Counted from the first letter of the stretch, positions 7,317 to 14,583 are shown. The stretch: 16,906 nucleotides of DNA from Candidatus Ethanoperedens thermophilum (GCA_012910725.1 WNEG01000078.1:7649-24554); one strand, 5' to 3'. A program made the numbers and translations. The notes: generated by a model from the sequence alone, not told the origin.

Positions 7317-7380
7317 TTGCAGTGACCAAAACCCCGGAGACTTTTTGATATTTTTGAACGTATAGGAAAGTATAAACACA
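7317..7380. repeat. 64-bp dispersed repeat, copy 1
   Basis: The reverse complement of this stretch matches 14584-14647 with about 6 differences in 64 bp, including 33 consecutive identical bases (7317-7349 against 14615-14647). Short imperfect similarity continues on both sides. No coding function is evident, and the reading frames through it are repeat translations. The flanking spacer 7237-7316 holds GTGCAATCG fragments like those in the 3583 repeat. Confidence 0.9.
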
Positions 7381-7426
7381 CTTCCCTCTCTTGCACTTTC
7401 CACTTAGCAATTTTCATTTTTCATTG

Positions 7427-7458
7427 TCTGCTCAAAAGTCCACTGAATTTTGAGCAGA
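7427..7458. promoter_or_regulatory. 11-bp perfect inverted repeat before the restriction locus
   Basis: TCTGCTCAAAA (7427-7437) and TTTTGAGCAGA (7448-7458) pair perfectly across a 10-nt loop, just upstream of the candidate TATA box of the methyltransferase gene. It could be an operator, a terminator for transcripts from the deoxyhypusine synthase side, or the edge of the acquired island. The sequence alone does not decide. Confidence 0.5.
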
Positions 7459-7461
7459 TAC

Positions 7462-7471
7462 TTTTTTATTA
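7462..7471 (+). promoter_or_regulatory. TATA-like box of the restriction locus
   Basis: TTTTTTATTA is centred about 28 nt before the ATG at 7495 and no Shine-Dalgarno sequence precedes that ATG. This is the pattern expected for a leaderless archaeal transcript. Confidence 0.4.
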
Positions 7472-7494
7472 ACCAACTCTAAACAAATAGATAT

Positions 7495-8133
7495 ATGGTT
7501 AAACCTTATTTCAACTCAGGGGACATTCAGTTATTCCATGATGATTGTATCAATGTTCTTAATTCACTACCTGCAAATTCTGTGGATATGATTTTTGCAG
7601 ATCCGCCTTATTTTCTTTCCAATGGCGGGATTTCCTGCAAAGCAGGAAAAATGGTTTGTGTCAATAAAGCAAATTGGGATAAATCGCAAGGTACAGAAAA
7701 AGATTTTGAATTTACTCAAAACTGGCTTAAAGCCTGTCGCAGGGTTCTAAAAGATAATGGCACTATTTGGGTTTCCGGAACAATGCACAATATATATCAG
7801 GTTGGGTTTGCTTTGCAAAAACTCAATTTCAAAATACTAAATGAAATTAGTTGGTTCAAACCAAATGCACCGCCAAATTTAACCTGTAAATATTTTGCCC
7901 ATGCTCACGAAACGGTTTTGTGGGCAAGAAAGCATCTAAAAATACCTCATCAGTTTAATTATGAAGAAATGAAAAAATGGAATGACAAATTAAGTCCAAG
8001 CGGAAAACAAATGCGAACTTTATTAAAGAACTTTATTAAAGAGTCTTGTCAATTAAGCTTATGCAACTCTCATTGTATCAAAAAGACGTATTGCAAAATT
8101 ATAAAAGCAATTCTCAAATTGCAAGGGTTTTAA
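7495..8133 (+). pseudogene. Truncated DpnA-like GATC adenine methyltransferase
   Basis: Residues 1-173 look like the N-terminal two thirds of M.DpnA (M2.DpnII), a beta-class DNA N6-adenine methyltransferase. They include the start MVKPYFN, catalytic DPPY at 36-39 in FADPPYFLSNGGIS, WVSGTMHNIY, and FAHAHETVLWARK. Beta-class enzymes place the SAM-binding part (HPTQKP-like segment and FxGxG motif I) at the C-terminus. Here the similarity stops at GKQM (173), exactly where a 13-bp tandem repeat starts, and the frame then runs 39 unrelated codons into the start of the DpnI-like gene. Full DpnA is about 268 aa. No other frame supplies the missing part, because the next gene starts within 50 bp. Without the SAM site it is almost surely inactive. 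Confidence 0.85.
8016..8041. repeat. 13-bp tandem duplication at the methyltransferase breakpoint
   Basis: AACTTTATTAAAG occurs twice head to tail (8016-8028, 8029-8041). It begins exactly where similarity to DpnA-type methyltransferases ends, and lies about 20 bp before the ATG of the DpnI-like gene. It may mark the recombination junction. Confidence 0.9.
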
Positions 8134-8831
8134 CAGAAAATTGGTTTGTTTCTCAAATGTATTGTCCCTGTTGTTTAAATCCAAGAATTGTAGATTATCC
8201 TAATAATCAAAAAGCAAGTGATTTCTTTTGTGAAAAATGTAAAAATGATTTTCAATTAAAAAGTTCAAAGAAACCATTTGGCAAAAAAGTGGTTGATGGA
8301 GAATTTAATACGATGGTTTCGGTTATTAAAAAAGGCGATTCTCCTAATTTTTTCATTTTACAATACTCCTTAGAGGATTGGAGAGTTAAATCATTATTAA
8401 TGATTCCTAAGTTTTTTGTAATTTTATCAATGTTGGAGAAAAGAAACCCCTTATCTATTAATGCTCGTCGTTCAGGTTGGACAGGATGTAATTTTTTATT
8501 AGATAAATTACCAAACGAAGGAAAAATACCAATAATTAAAGATGAAAAAATTTTAGAAAAGAAGGTTATAAACAAAACTTGGAGAAAAATGTTTTTTCTT
8601 GCAAATAAAAAACCAGAATTAAGAGGTTGGACTTCTGATGTTTTAAAAATCGTGCAAGAACAAGACAAAGAATTTAAATTAAAGGACATATACAAATATG
8701 AAAACTATTTTAGAGAATTACATCCAACAAATAATAACATTCAAGCAAAAATTAGACAACAATTGCAAATCTTAAGAGATAATAAGATTATTAAATTTAA
8801 AGAAAGAGGGATTTACGAGGTGTTAGAATGA
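8061..8831 (+). CDS. DpnI-like methyl-directed restriction endonuclease
   Basis: The 256-aa product aligns along its whole length with R.DpnI (254 aa), which cuts GATC only when the adenine is methylated. Shared blocks are YKSNSQIARVLTENW, a Zn site with Cys 35, 38, 57 and 60, ARRSGWTGCN, RGWTSDVL and KIRQQLQILRD in the C-terminal winged-helix domain that also reads methylated DNA. The PD-(D/E)xK nuclease core is visible as D54 and QLK (65-67). DpnI has ELK there, so the catalytic Glu is replaced by Gln, a variant found in Mrr-type nucleases. ATG 8061 keeps residue numbering one off DpnI; TTG 8046 is an alternative. The gene is intact, AT-rich and coupled to the next ORF (ATGA overlap). Confidence 0.92.
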   Translation: MQLSLYQKDVLQNYKSNSQIARVLTENWFVSQMYCPCCLNPRIVDYPNNQKASDFFCEKCKNDFQLKSSKKPFGKKVVDGEFNTMVSVIKKGDSPNFFILQYSLEDWRVKSLLMIPKFFVILSMLEKRNPLSINARRSGWTGCNFLLDKLPNEGKIPIIKDEKILEKKVINKTWRKMFFLANKKPELRGWTSDVLKIVQEQDKEFKLKDIYKYENYFRELHPTNNNIQAKIRQQLQILRDNKIIKFKERGIYEVLE

Positions 8832-9034
8832 ATAAATATTTAGTTTTAGAAATTGGAAAATCGGCTTATACTGAATTTAAAATGAAGAATAACGAGTTTG
8901 AAGAAACACAAGACGCTATATTAGTTGATGAAGTTGAAGCAAATTCAAAAGAAGAAGTATACCAAAAAGTAATTAATGCGAAGCAACATAAAAATAAACA
9001 ATTCAACAATTTAATTGTACGACAAGTAATCTAA
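8828..9034 (+). CDS. Small acidic protein coupled to DpnI, in the DpnD position
   Basis: This 68-aa ORF overlaps the DpnI-like stop by 4 nt (ATGA), with a GAGG site at 8817-8820, so it is very likely translated with it. Its EVEANSKEEVYQKV segment resembles the EVEAxSxEEA pattern of the short DpnD/PcfM-like proteins. In Streptococcus pneumoniae, DpnD is the second gene of the DpnI cassette and has no firmly known function. Position supports the assignment more than sequence does, and the protein is shorter than pneumococcal DpnD. Its stop codon lies exactly at the start of DpnII similarity. An unrelated small protein cannot be excluded. Confidence 0.55.
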   Translation: MNKYLVLEIGKSAYTEFKMKNNEFEETQDAILVDEVEANSKEEVYQKVINAKQHKNKQFNNLIVRQVI

Positions 9035-9885
9035 AAGATTCTATTTTTACATGGGATTATTTTGTTGAGTTCCAGAAAGTAAAGAAAAATATAACAAAAA
9101 TTGAGAAAGAACTCAATTTGCTAAATATCCTTATAGGAAAAGAGGATATTGAAGCAGAGTTTATAAATCTGGTTGCAGAATATCCAAAAGTAAGAACGGT
9201 TTTACCGATATTAATAGCAATCAGGAATAACAAAATGAAAGAAACGAAAATAATTGATGATTTTAATGAATTAATATCAGAAAATAAGGATAATCTGTTT
9301 AATTCTTCTGAAGGATTGACAAATGAACTTAAAGAGGATTTACTGGCATTTTTCAATAATTCTGGTTTAAGGGATATTTTTGAAGATAAAGACATTAAAA
9401 ATGTAGTTGATTATTGTTTTGGTGTGGAAGTAGGAATGGATACAAATGCCAGAAAAAACAGAACTGGAAAATCAATGGAAATTATAGTCGAAAAAATAAT
9501 TCAAAAATTCTCCAAAGAAAATAATCTTGAATATATTCCGCAGGCAACACAAACAAAAATTAAAAGTAGATGGGATGTTGGGATTGAATTGGATAAAACA
9601 AACAGAATTTTTGATTTTGCAATATTTAACAAATCCAAAAACAAGATATACATTATAGAAACTAATTTTTATGGCGGAGGCGGTTCAAAATTAAAATCAA
9701 CAGCAGGAGAGTATCAATATCTTTATGATTTATTGTCTAAACAAGGAATTGATCTAATTTGGATAACTGATGGTTTGGGTTGGAAGACAACAAAAAAATC
9801 ATTATCTGAAACATTTATCCACAATGATTATGTCTTTAATATAGAACTTATTAAACAGGATATTCTTAAAGATGTGGTATCTTGA
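9031..9885 (+). pseudogene. 5'-truncated DpnII/MboI-family GATC restriction endonuclease
   Basis: The reading frame from 9031 matches R.DpnII (288 aa; cuts unmethylated GATC) from about its residue 13 to the end. Shared features include WDYFVEFQKVKKNI, LLNILIG, GVEVGMDTNARKNRTG, the catalytic-type block YIIETNFYGGGGSKL and WITDGLGW. The body is intact, but the first ~13 codons and the start are absent. In-frame stops end at 8995-8997 and no ATG or GTG follows. The first normal start codon is TTG 9118, which would discard about 30 more conserved residues and give 255 aa. It could be expressed from that TTG, or by -1 frameshifting from the overlapping small ORF; otherwise it is dead. With no working methyltransferase, an active form would attack the host's own GATC sites. 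Confidence 0.85.
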
Positions 9886-10152
9886 ACCAGTGCCTGATTC
9901 ACGACTAACTTCAATTATTGCATAGATAATCTTTTTAAGTTTTGTCTCTACAAAGTCACTTTTTATTCGTACGCTTTCATTTTTTCCCTTCTGTGTTAAT
10001 CTTGTGGTTTCAATTTTTTTTAAGTTCCATGATTGGGTATGTTATTTCGTTACACACTCTAACTGGACTGAAAGGACATATTCATCACACAAAGCACAAA
10101 GCATTTATGGTCACAACGCATTAGGAGACCCAACAGGGATTGAAATTTTTTA
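9886..10152. other. Gene-free spacer with repeat fragments
   Basis: No plausible gene is seen. The spacer holds an ATCTTGTGGTTT motif (10001-10012), a run resembling the common CACAAAGCACAAAG dispersed repeat (10087-10101), and GACCCAACAGGGATTGAAAT (10127-10146), which looks like the end of a CRISPR repeat but occurs once. This spacer separates the AT-rich restriction island from the ferredoxin-oxidoreductase operon. TTTATG at 10104-10109 or nearby AT-rich DNA may serve as promoter. Confidence 0.6.
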
Positions 10153-10704
10153 ATGAGAAAACTGACAGTAATTCCTGAGCGCTGCTCTGGATGTCGATTA
10201 TGTGAACTTGCTTGTGCCATCAATGCTTTTGGTGTAAATAATCCTAAGAAAGCAAAACTCAGGGTTTTCTCGCTGTACCCGCACCCGGTGATTAAAAAAC
10301 CTATTGTGTGTAACCAGTGCGGAATTCCAAAGTGTAGTGAGAATTGTCCCACTGGTGCTATTTACATAGAGGACGGCATCGTTAAGATTGATGAAAAAAC
10401 GTGTGTGTCCTGTCAGATGTGTGTAACTTCATGTCCTTTTGGAGCTATTTTCGTGCATCAAGAGATAGCTGTTCCATTCAAATGCGAGTTGTGCGGAGGA
10501 AATCCAAAATGTGTGGAAGTATGCCCAAAAAAAGCAATAATATACACTCCAGAACACATACTTGGGCAGTCCGCGCGTCTTGCAGGCGTACTTAAGTATG
10601 CACACATGAAAGAAGTAGAATACTTTGAACATGGCATCGTTAAAAAACTGCGGTATGCTGATATAGAAAAGGACAAAACTTCAGGAGATAACAATGACAA
10701 TTAA
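10153..10704 (+). CDS. Four-cluster [4Fe-4S] ferredoxin-like electron carrier
   Basis: The 183-aa protein has 16 cysteines in four binding sets: 11/14/17/21, 53/56/61/65, 84/87/90/94 and 111/114/120/124. They contain CSGCRLCELAC, CNQCGIPKCSENCP, CVSCQMCVTSCP and CELCGGNPKCVEVCP. This is the HycB/DmsB-type iron-sulfur subunit layout, able to bind four [4Fe-4S] clusters. It overlaps the downstream aldehyde oxidoreductase gene by 11 nt and is its likely electron acceptor or dedicated partner. No export signal is present, so it is cytoplasmic. Its C-terminal ~55 residues lack cysteines and are partner-binding by inference. ATG 10153 is used; no clear ribosome binding site precedes it. Confidence 0.9.
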   Translation: MRKLTVIPERCSGCRLCELACAINAFGVNNPKKAKLRVFSLYPHPVIKKPIVCNQCGIPKCSENCPTGAIYIEDGIVKIDEKTCVSCQMCVTSCPFGAIFVHQEIAVPFKCELCGGNPKCVEVCPKKAIIYTPEHILGQSARLAGVLKYAHMKEVEYFEHGIVKKLRYADIEKDKTSGDNNDN

Positions 10705-12529
10705 AGGCGGATATTGTCAAAAAATCCTCGAAATGGATCTATCTAAAAACAACAAGCATGTTATAAATGTATCTGATAATTTTGCTGTAAAATATGTTGG
10801 CGGGCGTGGTTGGGGTGCTCGCATCATCTGGGAAAACCTCGAACACATCAAAGATCCACTTTCTCCTTCAAACATTGTTGTAATAGCACCAGGCCCATTG
10901 AGCGGCTTGTACCTGCCAGCTTCCGGGAAAACCTCCTTTTCATCTATCTCACCTGCTACAGGATTATATGCTGACAGCAACATGGGCGGCATGTTCGCAG
11001 TTGAGATTAAACAGGCTGGATACGATGCAATAATTATTCGTGGTCGGGCAGAGAAGCTCTCTTATCTATTCATTGATGATGATTGTGTTGAAGTGCGAAA
11101 TGCAAAAAAATACAAAGGTCTTGGATGTGTCGAGACTGAACGTCAGTTAAAAGAGGATCTTGGCGATGAAACACTTCGAATAGCCACAATTGGCCCTGCA
11201 GGTGAAAATCTGGTCAAGTTCTCATGCATCAACAGCGAATGGAGCAGAAATGCTGGACGCACTGGTATGGGCGCAATCTTTGGTTCAAAAAACCTGAAAG
11301 CAATAGTAATTCGCGGCACAAAAGATCTCCCTGTTTTTGATTTAACACGGCTTGTGAAACTTGGCGAACATGCCTACAAAACTCTAAAGAGTCACCGATT
11401 ATTTGAATTCTGGCAGCGCCAGGGTCTGATGACTGTTGTCGATTATGCAAATGCTGCCGGCATCATGCCAACCCACAACTTCAAAGATACCTGCTTTGAC
11501 GATGCCGATAAAATAAATGGTGAGGTAATGGAAACCTTCTACAAAATTGGGGATACCGCATGTTACGCCTGTCCGATGGCATGTGGAAATGTTAACCTTG
11601 TGAAAGAAGGCAAGTATGCAGGCACTGTAACCGAGGGGCCAGAATATGAAACAGCTTGCATGTTCGGTTCAAACGTAGGAATTAATGATTTTGCAGCCAT
11701 ACTTAAAGCCAACTATCTCTGCGATGAATATGGAGTTGATACGATCTCAACAGGGAACTTGATTGCAGCAGTGATTGAAGCTTATGAAAAAGGCATTATA
11801 ACACTTGACGAGCTGGATGGCATGGCACTTCACTGGGGAGACTCTGATTCAATCATGGAACTGATCAGAAAAATCGGGGAGCGCGAGGGCATAGGAAATG
11901 TCATTGCAGAAGGGTCGTACGGTCTGATAAAAAAATGGCCAGCTATGAAGCAACTCATATCACAGGTGAAAGGACTTGAACAGTCATCCTACGATGTACG
12001 CTCTGCTATCACGATGGCACTTGCTTATGGCACATCAGATATTGGAGGACACCATGCACGAGCATGGACCATAGCAAAGGAACTGGAAGTTGGTGCAGAC
12101 TGGACACTCGATGAAAAAGCAGCAATTGTGATATATCAGCAAACGGTACGCCCACTATTCGATATGCTTGGCGTATGCAGACTCCCCTGGGTAGAACTGG
12201 GATTTAACGAGAGTGCTTATGCAGAGTTCTACAGTGCAGCAACTGGCATAGAGACAAGTTTAGAAGAACTTCTCAAAAGGTCAGAGGCGGTGTACAACAT
12301 CACCCGCGCGATCAATATCAAGCTCGGTGCAACAATAGAAGATGATTTTCCATCGTGGCGGTGCTTCAACGAGCCAATAAAAACAGGACCACTGGTAGGA
12401 AAAAAATTAGATAGAGAGGAGTATACAAAAATTCTCAAGTTGTACTATAATAAAAGAGGCTGGGATGAAAACGGAGTTCCTATGCTAAAAACTCTTGACA
12501 GGTTGGAACTAACAGATATCAAAATATGA
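10694..12529 (+). CDS. aor: Aldehyde:ferredoxin oxidoreductase family protein (tungstopterin)
   Basis: The 611-aa protein has full family length. It probably oxidises aldehydes to acids, or reduces acids in reverse, passing electrons to ferredoxin. The N-terminal pterin-binding region includes YVGGRGWGARIIWENL (34-49), and NAGRTGMGAIFGSKN follows near 186-200. The [4Fe-4S] ligands are C290, C293, C297 (CYACPMAC) and C495 (DMLGVC), spaced as in Pyrococcus furiosus AOR. TEGPEYETACMFGSN is also typical. Tungsten is expected from family membership; the substrate cannot be read off. An AGGAG site at 10683-10687 lies inside the ferredoxin gene, 6 nt before the ATG, so the two are translationally coupled. 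truA follows 12 nt later. Confidence 0.93.
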   Translation: MTIKGGYCQKILEMDLSKNNKHVINVSDNFAVKYVGGRGWGARIIWENLEHIKDPLSPSNIVVIAPGPLSGLYLPASGKTSFSSISPATGLYADSNMGGMFAVEIKQAGYDAIIIRGRAEKLSYLFIDDDCVEVRNAKKYKGLGCVETERQLKEDLGDETLRIATIGPAGENLVKFSCINSEWSRNAGRTGMGAIFGSKNLKAIVIRGTKDLPVFDLTRLVKLGEHAYKTLKSHRLFEFWQRQGLMTVVDYANAAGIMPTHNFKDTCFDDADKINGEVMETFYKIGDTACYACPMACGNVNLVKEGKYAGTVTEGPEYETACMFGSNVGINDFAAILKANYLCDEYGVDTISTGNLIAAVIEAYEKGIITLDELDGMALHWGDSDSIMELIRKIGEREGIGNVIAEGSYGLIKKWPAMKQLISQVKGLEQSSYDVRSAITMALAYGTSDIGGHHARAWTIAKELEVGADWTLDEKAAIVIYQQTVRPLFDMLGVCRLPWVELGFNESAYAEFYSAATGIETSLEELLKRSEAVYNITRAINIKLGATIEDDFPSWRCFNEPIKTGPLVGKKLDREEYTKILKLYYNKRGWDENGVPMLKTLDRLELTDIKI

Positions 12530-12541
12530 AGTGTAGATTTT

Positions 12542-13357
12542 ATGAGAGTTGCATTTAAGCTTGCTTATATTGGTACCAAATATTCAGGTTTTCAGATACA
12601 GCCAGCGCAGCTTATGACAATAGAGTCTGCAATTTTTAAAGCACTAACAGATTCTGATATCATTGAAAGCCCTGAAATGGCAGGATATCAAAGTTCTGGT
12701 CGCACTGATCAGGGGGTGCACGCTATAGGACAGGTAATAGCATTTAACACCAAAAAAAAGGAACTTGCTGTACCAAGGGTTTTCAATAGCAAACTTCCAA
12801 AAGATATATGGGCATGGGCATACGCAGAGGTTGTTGATGATTTTGACCCACGAAGGGCTGCTGTCTTCCGCGTGTATCGCTACATGATCTGGGGCATGTA
12901 TGATATGCCAATGATGAGACGTGCTACAAAAATTTTGAGCGGCACACATGATTTCTCGAATTTTCTGACACAGGACAGCGATGGATGCAGTACCACCAGG
13001 ACCATACATCGTATAGATATTCGAGTAAGTGGCAACTTCACCATACTGGATGTTACAGCTAATAGTTTTGCGTGGCACATGGTCAGAAAAATAGCCACGG
13101 CACTTGCAATGATCGGAAGTGGGATACGTGACAATGAATGGTTAATCCAGATGCTTGACCCTGCTGGGTTTGAAGAGGGGTTAAAACCAGCACCAGCACA
13201 CGGACTTATACTGAGAAACGTTGAATATGAAAACATCAAGTGGATTGAAGACAACTATTCAATGAAAAGATCTGCAGAAAATCTCAAAGAACGTCTCTCA
13301 TGGCACAGCACCATGTCAGAGATATTAAAAGAGATGCAGACTACCATGCTCAAGTAA
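12542..13357 (+). CDS. truA: tRNA pseudouridine synthase A
   Basis: The 271-aa enzyme converts uridines 38-40 in the anticodon arm of tRNA to pseudouridine. The N-terminus KLAYIGTKYSGFQIQP and catalytic-loop motif SSGRTDQGVHA (catalytic D56) are clear, and SFAWHMVRKIATAL near residue 175 is the conserved TruA motif. It lies 12 nt after the oxidoreductase gene and 1 nt before the m2G10 methyltransferase gene, all in one direction. The tRNA-modification pair is therefore probably read from the ferredoxin promoter. About 40 extra charged C-terminal residues follow the core. Confidence 0.95.
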   Translation: MRVAFKLAYIGTKYSGFQIQPAQLMTIESAIFKALTDSDIIESPEMAGYQSSGRTDQGVHAIGQVIAFNTKKKELAVPRVFNSKLPKDIWAWAYAEVVDDFDPRRAAVFRVYRYMIWGMYDMPMMRRATKILSGTHDFSNFLTQDSDGCSTTRTIHRIDIRVSGNFTILDVTANSFAWHMVRKIATALAMIGSGIRDNEWLIQMLDPAGFEEGLKPAPAHGLILRNVEYENIKWIEDNYSMKRSAENLKERLSWHSTMSEILKEMQTTMLK

Positions 13358-13358
13358 T

Positions 13359-14393
13359 ATGCACATTTGTTTCGAGCTTTCTGGTGAGAATGACACACTG
13401 CCGGCGGCAGAGGTATATGCATCTCTCTCTGCAGAAGAAATACGATACCGTGTGATAAGACGATATCCAAGAGTGGTCATCGTAAACATAGACAAAAACA
13501 ACTTAACAAAACTGCAATTGCTTGCACAGCGATTATCAATGACCCATCGCATCTACCAGGTGATAACCACATCTACACCAGAAAAACAAGCAGTGCTTGA
13601 TGCAATCAACCGAACAGATCTATCCCATTTTATCAAACAGGGTCAAACATATTGTGTGCGGGTGCATAGATTGGGACGCTCTCCACTGATCAAAACGCCA
13701 CAGGTGCTTGAACCAGAGATAGGCGAAATCGTATACAGATATGGCGTCAAAGCAAACCTTCAAACTCCAGAGGTATGCTTCAAACTGTTGCTCACTTCAA
13801 AGATGGCTATTTTTGGAATATTATTGCATCGCATCAATCGCTCGTCATTTGAAGAGCGAAAGCCAAAAAACAAACCATTTTTTTATCCCGGCGTTCTCAT
13901 GCCGCGCATATCACGAGTGCTCATCAACCTGTGTGAGATTAAAAAAAACGAGCTGCTGCTTGACCCTTTCTGCGGAACGGCTGGAATACTTGTGGAGGCA
14001 GGATTGCTGGATGTGAATGTGATAGGTTCAGATATCCAATGGAAAATCGTTTCTGGAGCAAAAATGAACCTTGAATATTACCTGGAAAAATACACTTTTA
14101 TGTACCAGGATGCAGCACATCTTGCACTAAAAGATGAAAGCGTTGATGCTGTTATCACTGATCCACCTTATGGACGCTCAACTCGCATAAAAAGCGTGGA
14201 GACAAAAAAATTAATTGAAGATGCAGTAAAAGAGATGTGGCGTGTGCTGAAAAAAGGAAGAAAAGCAGGAATAGTGTACAAGGAGAAAATAGATGGCTTG
14301 ATAATAGGTGCAGGCTTTTCTATAGTGGAATATCATAAAGAGCGAGTACACAAAAGCCTGACCAGGCACCTGTACATTATAAAAAAGGAGTGA
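13359..14393 (+). CDS. trmG10: tRNA (guanine10-N2)-methyltransferase, THUMP type
   Basis: The 344-aa archaeal enzyme methylates N2 of G10 in tRNA. A THUMP-containing N-terminal half (about 1-155) binds RNA. A Rossmann SAM domain follows, with motif I LLDPFCGTAGILVEAG (D202-P-F-C-G-T-A-G) and motif IV ITDPPYGRST (DPPY at 268-271). NPPY/DPPY-type motifs mark amino-group methylation of guanine. KPFFYPGVLMPRISRVLINL before motif I is typical of Trm-G10/Trm11 relatives. The ATG at 13359 is 1 nt past the truA stop, so translation is coupled. Its 3' end adjoins a palindromic repeat array that may also end transcription. Confidence 0.92.
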   Translation: MHICFELSGENDTLPAAEVYASLSAEEIRYRVIRRYPRVVIVNIDKNNLTKLQLLAQRLSMTHRIYQVITTSTPEKQAVLDAINRTDLSHFIKQGQTYCVRVHRLGRSPLIKTPQVLEPEIGEIVYRYGVKANLQTPEVCFKLLLTSKMAIFGILLHRINRSSFEERKPKNKPFFYPGVLMPRISRVLINLCEIKKNELLLDPFCGTAGILVEAGLLDVNVIGSDIQWKIVSGAKMNLEYYLEKYTFMYQDAAHLALKDESVDAVITDPPYGRSTRIKSVETKKLIEDAVKEMWRVLKKGRKAGIVYKEKIDGLIIGAGFSIVEYHKERVHKSLTRHLYIIKKE

Positions 14394-14406
14394 GTAAAGA
14401 TGGTTT

Positions 14407-14560
14407 ACTGCACACTTCGTGTACAGAGATTAACGCTTGATTACAAGCACTGCACACTTCGTGTACAGAGATTAACTCTTGATTGCGAGAAGCACTACAC
14501 AACTTCGTTGTACAGAAAAGTAACTCTTGATTGCGCCAGCAATCAAGTGCAGAAAATAAC
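14407..14560. repeat. Palindrome array related (inverted) to the 3583 repeat
   Basis: Three units start at 14407, 14449 and 14494 (spacing 42 and 45 bp). Each carries a short stem-TTC-stem (ACACTTCGTGT, ACACTTCGTGT, ACAACTTCGTTGT) and CTTGATT. The array ends with a 9-bp hairpin, CTTGATTGC (14525-14533), loop GCCA, GCAATCAAG (14538-14546). The reverse complement matches the 3583 unit (ACAACTTCGTTGTACAGA.AAGTAACTCTTGATT) and the 3803-3825 fragment. It directly follows the m2G10 methyltransferase gene. Confidence 0.85.
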
Positions 14561-14583
14561 ATTTCAGTAGCAAGAGGCTGAGG

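Noticed and set aside
7186..7417. Two minus-strand frames of about 75 codons, and a similar frame at 14583-14798
   Set aside because: Both lie in the dispersed 64-bp repeat and share the same repeat-derived peptide (SKSLRGFGHC). They are not conserved genes.
8252..8695. 147-codon minus-strand frame
   Set aside because: It is antisense to the DpnI-like gene, which aligns over its full length on the plus strand.
9118..9885. DpnII-like gene taken as complete from TTG 9118
   Set aside because: Conserved residues continue in frame upstream to about 9031, so this start would remove part of the homologous domain. The gene is better described as truncated at its 5' end.
10118..10146. CRISPR array
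   Set aside because: Only one repeat-like segment is present, with no regular repetition or spacers.
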